A stretch of 30,875 nucleotides of DNA from Prevotella sp. UBA3837. Its GTDB lineage: Bacteria; Bacteroidota; Bacteroidia; Bacteroidales; Bacteroidaceae. Under the pieces are notes generated by a model, which saw only the letters and a list, made by a program, of their open reading frames with translations, did no database searches and was not told where the DNA came from. The number at the start of each line of letters is the position of its first letter. The first letter of the stretch is position 1. Positions 1 to 8,294 of the stretch are shown one piece after another. The DNA lies in contig DGHX01000131.1 in NCBI GenBank assembly GCA_002392835.1, positions 1 through 30,875 of the forward strand, given 5' to 3'. A program made the translations under genes and the position numbers.

Positions 1-117
1 CCCTGGATATTCGTTGCTGCCGGGTTTACCTGCTTCATCATCTCCCTGCTCACCGTCGTCATCCAGAGCTGGCGCGCTGCTTCTGAGAACCCCGTGAAGA
101 ACATCAAGACGGAGTGA
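1..117 (+). CDS. ABC transporter permease, FtsX/MacB type (C-terminal fragment)
   Basis: The frame is open from the left edge and ends at TGA 115-117, giving 38 residues. It reads as one hydrophobic segment (PWIFVAAGFTCFIISLLTVV) followed by a short polar tail ending ASENPVKNIKTE. A last transmembrane helix followed by a tail containing NPVK(S/N)-(I/L)-(K/R)-(T/S)-E is the usual C-terminus of FtsX/MacB-like permeases of Bacteroidota. These work with an ATPase to move or release envelope substrates. The rest of the gene lies outside the window, so neither substrate nor operon can be judged. Its codon use resembles the GC-rich genes that follow. Confidence 0.7.
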   Translation, partial: PWIFVAAGFTCFIISLLTVVIQSWRAASENPVKNIKTE

Positions 118-190
118 GAGCGGTGCTGGCTTTACGCGCGCGCGAGGAAGAGGACGCTACACTCCCTACACCTGGACGGAAACGAAGAAA

Positions 191-225
191 ATGAAAAATG
201 AAAAGTGAAAAATGAAGAATGAAAT
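191..225. repeat. 7-bp A-rich tandem repeat, five units
   Basis: Five consecutive heptamers close to ATGAAAA (units starting at 191, 198, 205, 212 and 219) run without a break, with one or two substitutions each. This is simple-sequence DNA of the kind often found between Prevotella and Bacteroides genes. No function can be read from it. Confidence 0.75.
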
Positions 226-263
226 GTGGTGAAAAGCAAAACAAGTTGTTTTGCTAAAAAAGC

Positions 264-305
264 GGCCCGCTTTTTTTCACGAGAGGCCCGCTTTTTTTCA
301 CGAGA
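264..305. repeat. 21-bp tandem repeat (GGCCCGC + T7 + CACGAGA)
   Basis: Two exact 21-bp copies lie head to tail at 264-284 and 285-305. A degraded third copy starts at about 306 (GGGCCAC followed by eight T). Each unit has a GC-rich half and a run of seven T. The core AGCGGCCCGCTTTTT (261-275) recurs exactly at 22894-22908 in the other repeat-rich gap. Confidence 0.85.
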
Positions 306-413
306 GGGCCACTTTTTTTTCTGCGCGGGCCGCACAGAAATGTCCCAGGCCCTGAGACGTTTTTCTGAGCTGCCATTAGGATTCATTAACTATTCCAATA
401 TAGATGTTTTTGC

Positions 414-530
414 GGTGCAACCAAAAATGAACATTGCTAACTGTCTGATATTCATGTTAGGTGCAACCAAAATGAACAGCGGTGCAATCAAGATGCTTTT
501 GGTGCAACCAAACCGCATTTTGGTGCAACC
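414..530. repeat. GGTGCAA box cluster with ~21-bp spacing
   Basis: GGTGCAA followed by (C/T)CAA occurs five times, starting at 414, 460, 481, 501 and 522. The last four are spaced 21, 20 and 21 bp, or about two helical turns. This could be an array of binding sites on one DNA face or a decayed tandem repeat. No regulator gene or replication gene is adjacent. Confidence 0.7.
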
Positions 531-629
531 AAAAAATCACTCACGCGCGTATCGCGTGCGCGCGAAGCAATCCTGAGCAATGACAATGACGTATTCAGAA
601 CAGGCAAAGTAGCCACGCTGTCCATAAGA

Positions 630-648
630 CCGCTAAAGCGGGCTTTTT
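630..648 (+). terminator. Weak terminator-like hairpin
   Basis: CCGC (630-633) pairs with GCGG (638-641) around a TAAA loop, followed by GC and five T (644-648). The short stem and its distance of over 500 bp from the only upstream plus-strand gene make its role uncertain. Confidence 0.35.
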
Positions 649-735
649 GAAAGTCGCCTTCGGCGTACCGCCTCTTAGTGTCATGTTAAACGGCAGCAGC
701 GGCTGGGTATTCAACGTACCTTTGCCCTCACGATG

Positions 736-3258
736 CTATTCCTGAAGGCTGATGACGCGCAGGCTGTAGGGGGGCAGCAGGGTGGGTGTGGTGGTGGTGA
801 TGGTCTTCGCCTCGGCCTTCTGGTCGTCGACGGCTCCCGTCAGCTGCCGGCATTCCACGGTGGCAGGCAGCTGCAGGCCCTGCACCGTCAGCTGCAGGGG
901 GCGCGGCAGGGCGTTCACCAGCTTCAGGTAGCGGCGGCCCGTCTTTGAGTCGACGACGAGGCTGGCACCGATGCGGTGCTGTACGCCAAGCAAGCCGTCG
1001 CTGAGCGTGAGCCGTGTGCTGACATAGCGGTCGCCGCTGGCATTGCCGAAGAGGTGCTGTACCCAGTAGGCGGGAGTGGTGCGCACGCCAGTGTTCGAGA
1101 AGTAAATCATGTCGGGGTCCCAGTTGTGGTGGCCGTCCTTGCAGAGCATGGGTGCATAGCTGGTCATCTCCACCACGTCGCCGTTGCGCTCCACGTCGGT
1201 CAGGTAGAGGGCCTCGGCCAGCGCCGTCTCGATGTTGGGCCGCTTCACTCGCGTAGAAGCTGCCCACTCGCCCAGATAGACTTTCGCGCCCTGGCGGTCG
1301 TAGTGGTCGTAGTAGTCGCGGTGGTGCATGAACCAGCCCGTCGATTCATAGTAGTGCTCGTCCATCAGGTCCTGCAGGCCCGGCTGTCGGCGTGCCAGGT
1401 CCCAGCCCTCCTGGTAGTCGGCCGAGGGGTAGTGGAAGGGCCCCACGGTGCCGCAGATCTTTATTTCGGGGTGGCGCTGGCGCAGGGCCTGGCAAATCAT
1501 GGTGTAGCGGTCCTCGAAGACGGTGCCGATGATGTCCTCGTTGCCTATGCCTATGTATTTCAGGTTGAAGGGCTCGGGGTGCCCGGCCTCGGCTCGCTTG
1601 GCGGCCCAGGGGTTGGTGGCGGGGTCGGCGTTGGCCCAGTCAATGAGGTTGCACAGCTCGTCGATGTACTGTGGCATCTCGTCCATGGGTATGCCGCCCT
1701 GCTGTCCGCCTATGCCCTCGGCGTTGGCGGCCGAGTTCTGGCAGGGTACGCCGGCGGCCAGCACGGGCAGCGGCTCGGCGCCGATGTCCTCGCAGAACAG
1801 GAAGTACTCGTAGAAGCCCAGTCCGCGCGTCTGGTGGTAGTGCCAGATGTTGAAGTCGGGCTTCCGCTCCTGCAGCTGTCCTATGGTGTGGTGCCAGTGA
1901 TAGATGTTGTCCAGTCCCTGTCCGTGACTCATGCAGCCGCCGGGGAAGCGCACGAAGCGCGGCTTCAGGTCGGCGATGACCTGTGCCAGGTCGCGGCGCA
2001 GCCCGTTCTTGCGGTTCATGAACGTCTCCTGCGGGAAGAGCGACACCATGTCAACACCTACATGGGCCGCCTTCTGCGGTATGATGGCCAGGCGGGCCTT
2101 TTTTTCAGTGGCCTTTGCCGTCAGCACGGTGCTGTACTGCTGCCAGTCGGTGCCCTTCGTCTTCAGGCGGCTGCTGGCCACCACGCTTCCGTCTTCGCCG
2201 ATGAGCTGAACGGCGAATGTCTGCTTCTGCCCGCCACCGAGGACGTACATGGAGAAGTCGTACTTCTGGCCTGCCTCCACGGCAATGCCGTCCCAGCCCT
2301 CGTTCCACAGCGTGTCGTTAGGCCACAGCAGGGCGTAGTGGGGGTTGTTGGGGTGCAGGGGGTGGTCGGTGGCTATCTCTATGGGCTTGCGCGAGTGCCA
2401 GGCCGTGGTGGCCGTCCACTCGCGGCGGTCTTTCGCGCTGTATTCAAAGTCGCGGTTCTGTATGAGCTCGGCGTAGAGGCCGCCGTCGGCAGCGTAGCTG
2501 ATGTCCTCGAAGAAGATGCCGATGAGCATGTCGCTGATGGGCTTCTGGTTGTCGGCATCGACGGTGAGCGTTGCCTGCACGGTGGCCGGCAGGTGGGCCA
2601 GCGTGGTGGCGTCGTCGTGCATGCGCTCGCTGCTCAGCTGGGCGTCGCGGGCCATCTGTGCGAAGTGCTGGCGCAGGGCCTGGGCCTCGGCGGCGCTGAT
2701 GGCAAACTGCTGCCCCTGCTGCTGCCGACCGTCGATGGTGGTGGTGGCGCGCTGCCACAGCGTGCTGTCGGGCAGCGGCATGCTCATCTCGTGGCTGAAG
2801 CGGCGGAAGTCGTGCGAGGCAAAGAGCCGCCGCGTGTTACCCTGCCCGTCGCGGAAGTAGATGTTGAAGCCGTTGTCAACGGGCGTCACCACGGGCTGCA
2901 GGCACACTGGCGTGCTCACGCGCGGATAGTCCTGCGGGCGCCAGCTGATGAGGTCGCGGCTGTAGGCGGCCGCCAGCAGCGGCGAGTGGCTGTTCACCTG
3001 GAACACCAGGCGCCACGAGCCGTCGTGGGCACGGCACAGCGAGGGGTGGTGCATGCGCTTCTCGGCACCCCACGTGCCGTAGTCGCTCGAGCACAGCTGG
3101 CCCAGGTGCTGCCAGCCGCCGTCGCTGAGCAGGGCGGCGTGCAGGCCCTGGCGCTCGTCGGGCGAGTAGATGAATACGGAGTCGGTCTGGGCCGGGGCCA
3201 CGGTGGCGGCAGACAGCAGTGTTGCCGCGCAAAGCAGGTTCTTCAGCAGGTGGTGCAT
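736..3258 (-). CDS. GH51-type alpha-L-arabinofuranosidase with N-terminal GH43-like segment
   Basis: A secreted enzyme of about 840 residues predicted to release L-arabinofuranose from arabinoxylan or arabinan side chains. I chose ATG at 3256-3258 because it begins a clear signal peptide (MHHLLKNLL...APAQ, cleavage near residue 24). A longer frame to 3318 would run through the promoter. Residues ~25-160 resemble part of a GH43-type beta-propeller. The GH51 region begins near 225 (GIFFEDISYAADGG), and residues ~320-420 look like a CBM4/9-type beta-sandwich insert. The catalytic barrel follows, with likely acid/base E574 in GNED and nucleophile E664 in YLGEWAAS. A C-terminal beta-domain completes the protein. 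It is divergent from the GH28-susCD operon across ~150 bp, which suggests shared induction. The family call is firm; the substrate is inferred. Confidence 0.88.
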   Translation of the reverse strand: MHHLLKNLLCAATLLSAATVAPAQTDSVFIYSPDERQGLHAALLSDGGWQHLGQLCSSDYGTWGAEKRMHHPSLCRAHDGSWRLVFQVNSHSPLLAAAYSRDLISWRPQDYPRVSTPVCLQPVVTPVDNGFNIYFRDGQGNTRRLFASHDFRRFSHEMSMPLPDSTLWQRATTTIDGRQQQGQQFAISAAEAQALRQHFAQMARDAQLSSERMHDDATTLAHLPATVQATLTVDADNQKPISDMLIGIFFEDISYAADGGLYAELIQNRDFEYSAKDRREWTATTAWHSRKPIEIATDHPLHPNNPHYALLWPNDTLWNEGWDGIAVEAGQKYDFSMYVLGGGQKQTFAVQLIGEDGSVVASSRLKTKGTDWQQYSTVLTAKATEKKARLAIIPQKAAHVGVDMVSLFPQETFMNRKNGLRRDLAQVIADLKPRFVRFPGGCMSHGQGLDNIYHWHHTIGQLQERKPDFNIWHYHQTRGLGFYEYFLFCEDIGAEPLPVLAAGVPCQNSAANAEGIGGQQGGIPMDEMPQYIDELCNLIDWANADPATNPWAAKRAEAGHPEPFNLKYIGIGNEDIIGTVFEDRYTMICQALRQRHPEIKICGTVGPFHYPSADYQEGWDLARRQPGLQDLMDEHYYESTGWFMHHRDYYDHYDRQGAKVYLGEWAASTRVKRPNIETALAEALYLTDVERNGDVVEMTSYAPMLCKDGHHNWDPDMIYFSNTGVRTTPAYWVQHLFGNASGDRYVSTRLTLSDGLLGVQHRIGASLVVDSKTGRRYLKLVNALPRPLQLTVQGLQLPATVECRQLTGAVDDQKAEAKTITTTTPTLLPPYSLRVISLQE

Positions 3259-3295
3259 AGTGGGTAATGGATAAGGGCTATTAGTTATTTTAGTG

Positions 3296-3303
3296 CAAAG
3301 GTA
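3296..3303 (-). promoter_or_regulatory. Bacteroidota -7 box for the GH51 gene
   Basis: On the minus strand this reads TACCTTTG, a full match to TAnnTTTG, about 38 nt upstream of the chosen ATG. No good -33 TTTG is visible at the expected distance, so the promoter may need an activator. Confidence 0.6.
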
Positions 3304-3379
3304 AGCATTTTCAGCCATATAGCATAGGGAAAAGCGTAAAAAAACTCAGAAAATATTTTTATTTTCCGAAAAAAAGCCG

Positions 3380-3387
3380 TAACTTTG
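3380..3387 (+). promoter_or_regulatory. Bacteroidota -7 box for the GH28-susCD operon
   Basis: TAACTTTG matches TAnnTTTG and lies 25 nt upstream of the GH28 ATG. The expected -33 position (about 3356-3360) is a T-run without the G. It is divergent from the GH51 promoter, and only ~75 bp separate the two -7 boxes, leaving room for a shared activator site. Confidence 0.65.
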
Positions 3388-3412
3388 CCGCCCGCAATAC
3401 AATACTATTATT

Positions 3413-4843
3413 ATGAAGAAATACTTTGCGGTTCTTTTTTTGCTACTTGCCGCTGTTCCGGCCTGTGCCCAGCATGTGTACGACGTACTTGACTTCGGTG
3501 CAAAGGGCGATGCCGTGACCGATGACACCCATGCCCTGCAACAGGCCATCGACCAGGCCTCCGGCGAGGGCGGCGGCCGCGTGCTGCTGCCCCGCATGCG
3601 CACCTTCCTCTGCGGCCCAATAGAGCTGAAGAGCAACGTAGAGCTGCACATAGAGAGCACCGCCACGCTGCTCTGCAACCCCGACGAGAGCCTCTACCGC
3701 CTGAGCGCCTTCGGCGAGAACCGTGGCGAGGGCATGATGTGGCTGTGGGCCAAGAACGCCCGCAACCTCAGCATCACCGGCCGCGGCACCATCCACGGCA
3801 ACGGCATCAAGTTCATGGGACAGGAGCTGAGCGACAGCTACGAGCTGAAGCCCCTGGCCGACCCCGCCTTCGACCCTCGCCCACATGTGCTGACCCTCAT
3901 CGGCTGCGACAACCTGCTCATCCGCGACGTCACCATCACCGAGGGCGCCTACTGGACGGTGCACCTCGTGGGCTGCAACGTGGCCCTCATCGACGGCATC
4001 AACCTGCTGAACAACCTGAAGATACGCAACGGCGACGGCATTGACCTGGACCACTCGAAGAACGTACGCATAGCCAACTGCCACATCACCAGCGGCGACG
4101 ACTGCATCTGCCTGAAGAACCGCCGCGAATATCAGGAGTACGGCGCCTGCCACGACATCGTGGTGACCAACTGCACGCTCTCCAGCCGCTCGTGCGCCAT
4201 CAAGATAGGGTCGGAGAACATGGACAACATCTACAACGTGCTCGTCGACAACTGCATCATCACACAGTCGAACCGCGGCATAGGCATACAGAACCGCGAT
4301 GAGGGCACGGTGACCGACGTCACCTTCTCGAACATCATGATGGACCTGCAGCTGTGGAGCGACGTGTGGTGGGGCAAGGCCGAGCCCATCTACGTCACCA
4401 GCTACCCGCGCGCCGACGGCAACCACAAGGACGCCAACTGGCGATTCCCCAAGGGCGAGACCCAGGGCCGCTCGGGGGCAGTGAGCCGCATCTACTTCAA
4501 CAACATTCAGGCCACCTCAGAGAACGGATGCTTCATAGGCGGCGACACGGCTGAGAAGGTGAGCGACATCTGCCTGAACAACGTGGTGCTGAACCTGCGG
4601 CGCCAGACCACCTACGCCAACGGCATCTACGACCGCCGGCCCTGCAAGGGCGAGAGCTTCGTCACCGGACGCGTCTACGGCGTATACATAGAGCAGGCCT
4701 CGGGCGTCAACATCGACGGCCTCACGGTGAACAACTACCTGTCGAACTATGAGGGCAAGGTGAAGTATCCCGCCAAGACCCTCAACCCCATACACCGCCT
4801 GAAGAACTTCGTCAACCGCACTGCCGGCGAGCTGACGCAGTAG
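3413..4843 (+). CDS. GH28 family glycoside hydrolase (polygalacturonase-like)
   Basis: A secreted 476-residue right-handed beta-helix enzyme of the GH28 family, which hydrolyses galacturonan or rhamnogalacturonan backbones. The signal peptide is residues 1-19 (ends ACAQ). The N-terminus has the usual VLDFGAKGDAVTDDTHALQQA motif. The catalytic aspartates are visible as NGD208GID211 and SGD229D230. The position that carries the GHG histidine in classical polygalacturonases instead reads SRSCAIKIGSE. The NRGIGIQNR segment corresponds to the conserved Arg strand. The loss of histidine suggests a subfamily other than plant-type endopolygalacturonase. It is the first gene of a likely operon with susC, which starts 70 bp downstream. 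The exact linkage cut cannot be read from sequence. Confidence 0.9.
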   Translation: MKKYFAVLFLLLAAVPACAQHVYDVLDFGAKGDAVTDDTHALQQAIDQASGEGGGRVLLPRMRTFLCGPIELKSNVELHIESTATLLCNPDESLYRLSAFGENRGEGMMWLWAKNARNLSITGRGTIHGNGIKFMGQELSDSYELKPLADPAFDPRPHVLTLIGCDNLLIRDVTITEGAYWTVHLVGCNVALIDGINLLNNLKIRNGDGIDLDHSKNVRIANCHITSGDDCICLKNRREYQEYGACHDIVVTNCTLSSRSCAIKIGSENMDNIYNVLVDNCIITQSNRGIGIQNRDEGTVTDVTFSNIMMDLQLWSDVWWGKAEPIYVTSYPRADGNHKDANWRFPKGETQGRSGAVSRIYFNNIQATSENGCFIGGDTAEKVSDICLNNVVLNLRRQTTYANGIYDRRPCKGESFVTGRVYGVYIEQASGVNIDGLTVNNYLSNYEGKVKYPAKTLNPIHRLKNFVNRTAGELTQ

Positions 4844-4913
4844 AGAGCGAGGCCGTGCTGCAGAATCCCAGAAAAACCTTATTTCAAAACAATTATTAAC
4901 TAATCAAAATCTT

Positions 4914-7900
4914 ATGCGAAACGTAACAAAAGCATTCAGCCGCACACTGACGCTGGCCGTGCTGCTCATGGTGTCAACCATAGCCTGGGCACAACAGCGC
5001 ATCAGCGGCACTGTGAGAGACGGTAAGGGCGAAGCCCTCATCGGCGTGAGCGTGAAACAGGTGGGCACCACCAACGGCACCACCACCAACGTGGACGGTC
5101 AGTTCCAGCTCAGCGTGCCGCAGGGCGCACAGCTGGAGTTCAGCTACATTGGCTACAATGCGCTGACGCTGCGTGCACAGAACGGCATGACCGTCACCAT
5201 GCAGGAGGACAACCAGCTGCTCGACGAGGTCGTCGTCGTGGGCTACGGCACCATGCGCCGCAAGGATGTCACCAGCAGTATCACCACGGTGAAGGCCGAG
5301 GACCTGAACCGCGGCGTGTTCACCGACCCGGGACAGATGCTGCAGGGCAAGGTGCCCGGACTCGTCATCTCGGCCACCGCCGACCCTAACGGCGCTCCCA
5401 CCATCACCCTGCGCGGCGCATCAACCCTGCGCAGCGGAGCCATGTCGCCCTACTACGTCATAGACGGCATTCCCGGCGTAGACATCTCGATGGTGTCGCC
5501 CGACGACATTGAGTCGATTGACGTGCTGCGCGACGCTACCGCCACCGCCATCTACGGCTCGAAGGCTGCCAACGGCGTCATCATCATCACCACCAAGAGC
5601 GGACGCGAAGAGCGCACCAACGTGATGTACAACGGCTATGCCGCCTTCGACAACATCCTGAACACCTACGATGTGGCCACCGCCAGCCAGCTGCGCCAGT
5701 ATGCCAAGGACAACGGCGTGACGCTGAAGGACGGCGGCGCCGACATGGACTGGCAGGACGAGGTGCTGCGCACCGGCATCAGCCACAACCACAACGTCAG
5801 CATCAGCGGCGGCAACGACAGGACCAACTACATGATCAGCGGCAACCTCATGAAGCGCCAGGGTGTCATCAAGATGACCGGCATGGACCGCTTCAACGTG
5901 CGCTCGCTGGTGTCGACGAAGATGCTCAAGGACCACCTCACCGTGTCGATGGGCATCAACACCATGTATGGCAAGCACTTCGGAGTGCCCATGAACAACG
6001 AGGGCGCATCGGTGCTCGATGCCATGAACTACTACTCGCCTACCAACGCCATACGCAATGCCGACGGCACATGGACCGTGGGCGCAGGCTCGAAGAACTA
6101 CAACCCCATTGCCCTGATGGAGGAGAACAAGTCGGAGACCATCTGGAAGCGCAACCAGTTCATTGGCAAGACGGCCCTCGAGCTGTGGAAGGGATTCTTC
6201 TGGAACGTCAACTACTCGTGGAGCAACTACCAGAGCACCTACAGCGCCTACAACACCCGCCTGTCGCAGCTGGAGGGCATAGGCAACAAGAACGGCCAGG
6301 CCTCGCGCAACACCTTCTTCGGACATGAGCAGACCTTCGAGACCTACCTGAACTACGGCTTCACCCTGGGCAAGAACAAGTTTGACCTGATGGCCGGCTA
6401 CTCGTGGGAGGAGAAGAAGAACAACGACGGCTTCGGACTGAGCGTCGAGGGCTACTACAACGACGACCTGTCGTGGCACAACATGCAGTACGCACAGACC
6501 ATCCTCGGCGTGCAGAACTCGGTGGTGAACGGCTACGTGGAGAAGATCCGCAACATCTCGTTCTACGGACGTGTGAACTACTCCTTCGACAGCCGCTACA
6601 TGCTGCAGGCCACCATCCGCCGCGACGGCTCGTCGGTCTTCGGCGAGAACCACCGCTGGGGTACCTTCCCCTCAGTCTCGGCAGCATGGAACATCACCGA
6701 GGAGCAGTTCATGAAGGACCAGAACCTCTTCTCCAACCTGAAGCTCCGCGCCGGCTACGGCATATCGGGTAACGCCATGGGATTCGACCCCTACACCTCG
6801 TACGCCACCTACGGCGCTACGGGTACTTTCGACTATGACGGCAAGACCTACCGCACCTACGGAGCCACCAAGAATGCCAACCCCGACCTGAAGTGGGAGT
6901 CGACCGGCATGCTCAACATCGGCATCGACTTCGGATTCCTGAAGAACCGCATCAACGGTACCCTCGAGGTTTACAACAAGAAGACGAAGGACCTCATCTG
7001 GAGCTATCCCGTGCCTACCACGAAGTACATCTACGGCTCGCTCGACGCCAACGTAGGTGAAATGACCAACAAGGGTATTGAGCTGACGGTGAACATCGAT
7101 GCCATCCGCACGAAGTACTTCAACTGGATGACCAGCATCAACCTGTCGCACAACAAGAACACCGTCGACAAGATGCAGAACGAGCAGTACAGCACCACCA
7201 ACCTGACGCAGGGCGATCCGATGGTCTCGGGCGTGTCGCACGACGGCTGGACGCAGCGCATCATCGAGGGCGAGTCGCTCGGCACCTTCTATACCTACCA
7301 GTATGCCGGCACCGTGAACGGACGCTCGGAGTACTATGTGCTCGACGCCAACGGCAACCGCACCGGCGAGACCACCAACAACCCCAGCCTGAAGGACCGC
7401 TCCATCACCGGCTGCGCACAGCCCAAGCTGAACGCCGGATGGAACAACACGCTGACCTACAAGAACTGGAGCCTGAACGCATTCATCACCGGCGTCTTCG
7501 GAAACGACGTCTACAACAGCCCCCGCGCACACTACACCAGCGCACAGATGTTCTCTGACGGCAAGAACGTGCTGCAGGAGTTCCTCGGCTTCCCCGCCGG
7601 CGATGCCTCTGGCTCGCTGCCTTCCGACCGCTGGATTGAGAAGGGCACCTACGTGCGCCTGCAGTCGCTGTCGCTGAGCTATACCTTCCGCAACTGCTTC
7701 AACGACTGGATACGCGACCTCACCCTCTATGGCACGGCCAACAACCTGCTCACCATCAGCAACTACAAGGGCCTCGACCCCGAGGTGAACCTCGGAGGCA
7801 TTGACCCCGGCATCGACTATCGCTGGAGCCGCTACCCCCACACACGCACCTTCATGGTGGGCGTGAAGATCAACTTCGGCGGCGGCAAGGCCAGCAAGCC

Positions 7901-8276
7901 CGCTGCACAGGCCGTGCGCTATGTCGACAGAGAGGTCGTCAAGGAAGTGCCCGTCGTCAAGGAAGTGGTGAAAGAGGTGCCCGGCAAGGACAAGGAGGTC
8001 TTTGTGCAGAGCACCTACGTCGTTACCTTCCCCGTGAACTCGGCTGAGATTACCAACGCCGCCGAGCTGGCCGGCATAGAGCGTGGCGCCAGCGTAGAGG
8101 TGGTGGCCTATGCATCGCCCGAGGGTGATGCCGATACCAACCAGAAGCTCTCGCAGCAGCGTGCCGACGCCGTGGCAAAGTTCCTGCAGGACAAGGGCGT
8201 CAAGGTGACGCGCGTCGTGGCAAAGGGTGCCGACACCAACCATGCTAACCGCATTGCTATCGTGACCGTAAAATAA
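4914..8276 (+). CDS. susC: SusC/RagA TonB-dependent transporter with C-terminal OmpA-like domain
   Basis: An outer-membrane glycan importer of 1120 residues. It has a signal peptide (1-26, ending AWAQ), a carboxypeptidase-regulatory-like domain (~29-90), a plug with the SusC signature LLDEVVVVGYGT and the LRGASTL and YYVIDGIPG motifs, then a 22-strand-type barrel. The barrel ends with a normal terminal strand (TFMVGVKINF, F988). Most SusC proteins stop there. This one continues with a linker containing repeated VVKEVP units (~1003-1029) and an OmpA-like domain (~1035-1120) with YASPEG, LSQQRADAV (R1083) and a terminal basic strand. That domain family binds peptidoglycan in the periplasm, which is where the end of the last barrel strand points. 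susD follows 18 bp downstream. The SusC call is certain; the wall-tethering role is inference. Confidence 0.95.
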   Translation: MRNVTKAFSRTLTLAVLLMVSTIAWAQQRISGTVRDGKGEALIGVSVKQVGTTNGTTTNVDGQFQLSVPQGAQLEFSYIGYNALTLRAQNGMTVTMQEDNQLLDEVVVVGYGTMRRKDVTSSITTVKAEDLNRGVFTDPGQMLQGKVPGLVISATADPNGAPTITLRGASTLRSGAMSPYYVIDGIPGVDISMVSPDDIESIDVLRDATATAIYGSKAANGVIIITTKSGREERTNVMYNGYAAFDNILNTYDVATASQLRQYAKDNGVTLKDGGADMDWQDEVLRTGISHNHNVSISGGNDRTNYMISGNLMKRQGVIKMTGMDRFNVRSLVSTKMLKDHLTVSMGINTMYGKHFGVPMNNEGASVLDAMNYYSPTNAIRNADGTWTVGAGSKNYNPIALMEENKSETIWKRNQFIGKTALELWKGFFWNVNYSWSNYQSTYSAYNTRLSQLEGIGNKNGQASRNTFFGHEQTFETYLNYGFTLGKNKFDLMAGYSWEEKKNNDGFGLSVEGYYNDDLSWHNMQYAQTILGVQNSVVNGYVEKIRNISFYGRVNYSFDSRYMLQATIRRDGSSVFGENHRWGTFPSVSAAWNITEEQFMKDQNLFSNLKLRAGYGISGNAMGFDPYTSYATYGATGTFDYDGKTYRTYGATKNANPDLKWESTGMLNIGIDFGFLKNRINGTLEVYNKKTKDLIWSYPVPTTKYIYGSLDANVGEMTNKGIELTVNIDAIRTKYFNWMTSINLSHNKNTVDKMQNEQYSTTNLTQGDPMVSGVSHDGWTQRIIEGESLGTFYTYQYAGTVNGRSEYYVLDANGNRTGETTNNPSLKDRSITGCAQPKLNAGWNNTLTYKNWSLNAFITGVFGNDVYNSPRAHYTSAQMFSDGKNVLQEFLGFPAGDASGSLPSDRWIEKGTYVRLQSLSLSYTFRNCFNDWIRDLTLYGTANNLLTISNYKGLDPEVNLGGIDPGIDYRWSRYPHTRTFMVGVKINFGGGKASKPAAQAVRYVDREVVKEVPVVKEVVKEVPGKDKEVFVQSTYVVTFPVNSAEITNAAELAGIERGASVEVVAYASPEGDADTNQKLSQQRADAVAKFLQDKGVKVTRVVAKGADTNHANRIAIVTVK

Positions 8277-8294
8277 AACCATTAAAACAGATTC

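Larger units (their letters stand above)
118..735. other. Repeat-rich intergenic region
   Basis: This gap of about 620 bp lies between the permease and the convergent GH51 gene, and I see no convincing gene in it. It contains, in order, a 7-bp A-rich tandem repeat (191-225), a 21-bp GC/T-rich tandem repeat (264-305), a cluster of GGTGCAA boxes (414-530), a small GC-rich hairpin (CACGCG at 542-547 with CGCGTG at 553-558), and a weak terminator-like hairpin near 630-648. An open frame at 226-576 exists only because the repeats contain no stop in that frame. Confidence 0.7.

Noticed and set aside
414..530. Replication origin iterons
   Set aside because: No DnaA or Rep gene and no AT-rich unwinding region in a suitable arrangement; the boxes are not DnaA boxes.
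226..576. 116-codon frame in the first gap
   Set aside because: Its peptide is just the translated tandem repeats (FFSRE, VQPK units). There is no promoter-like box near the start.
976..3267. 763-codon open frame on the plus strand opposite the GH51 gene
   Set aside because: It is an antisense shadow of the GC-rich GH51 gene, with Val/Ala/Gly/Leu-rich composition and no recognisable domain.
7890..7930. Assembly error joining susC to an ompA gene
   Set aside because: Considered because of the odd fusion. However, the frame and codon use are continuous, the linker is coherent, and susD follows at normal spacing, so a real fusion is preferred. Reads should still be checked.
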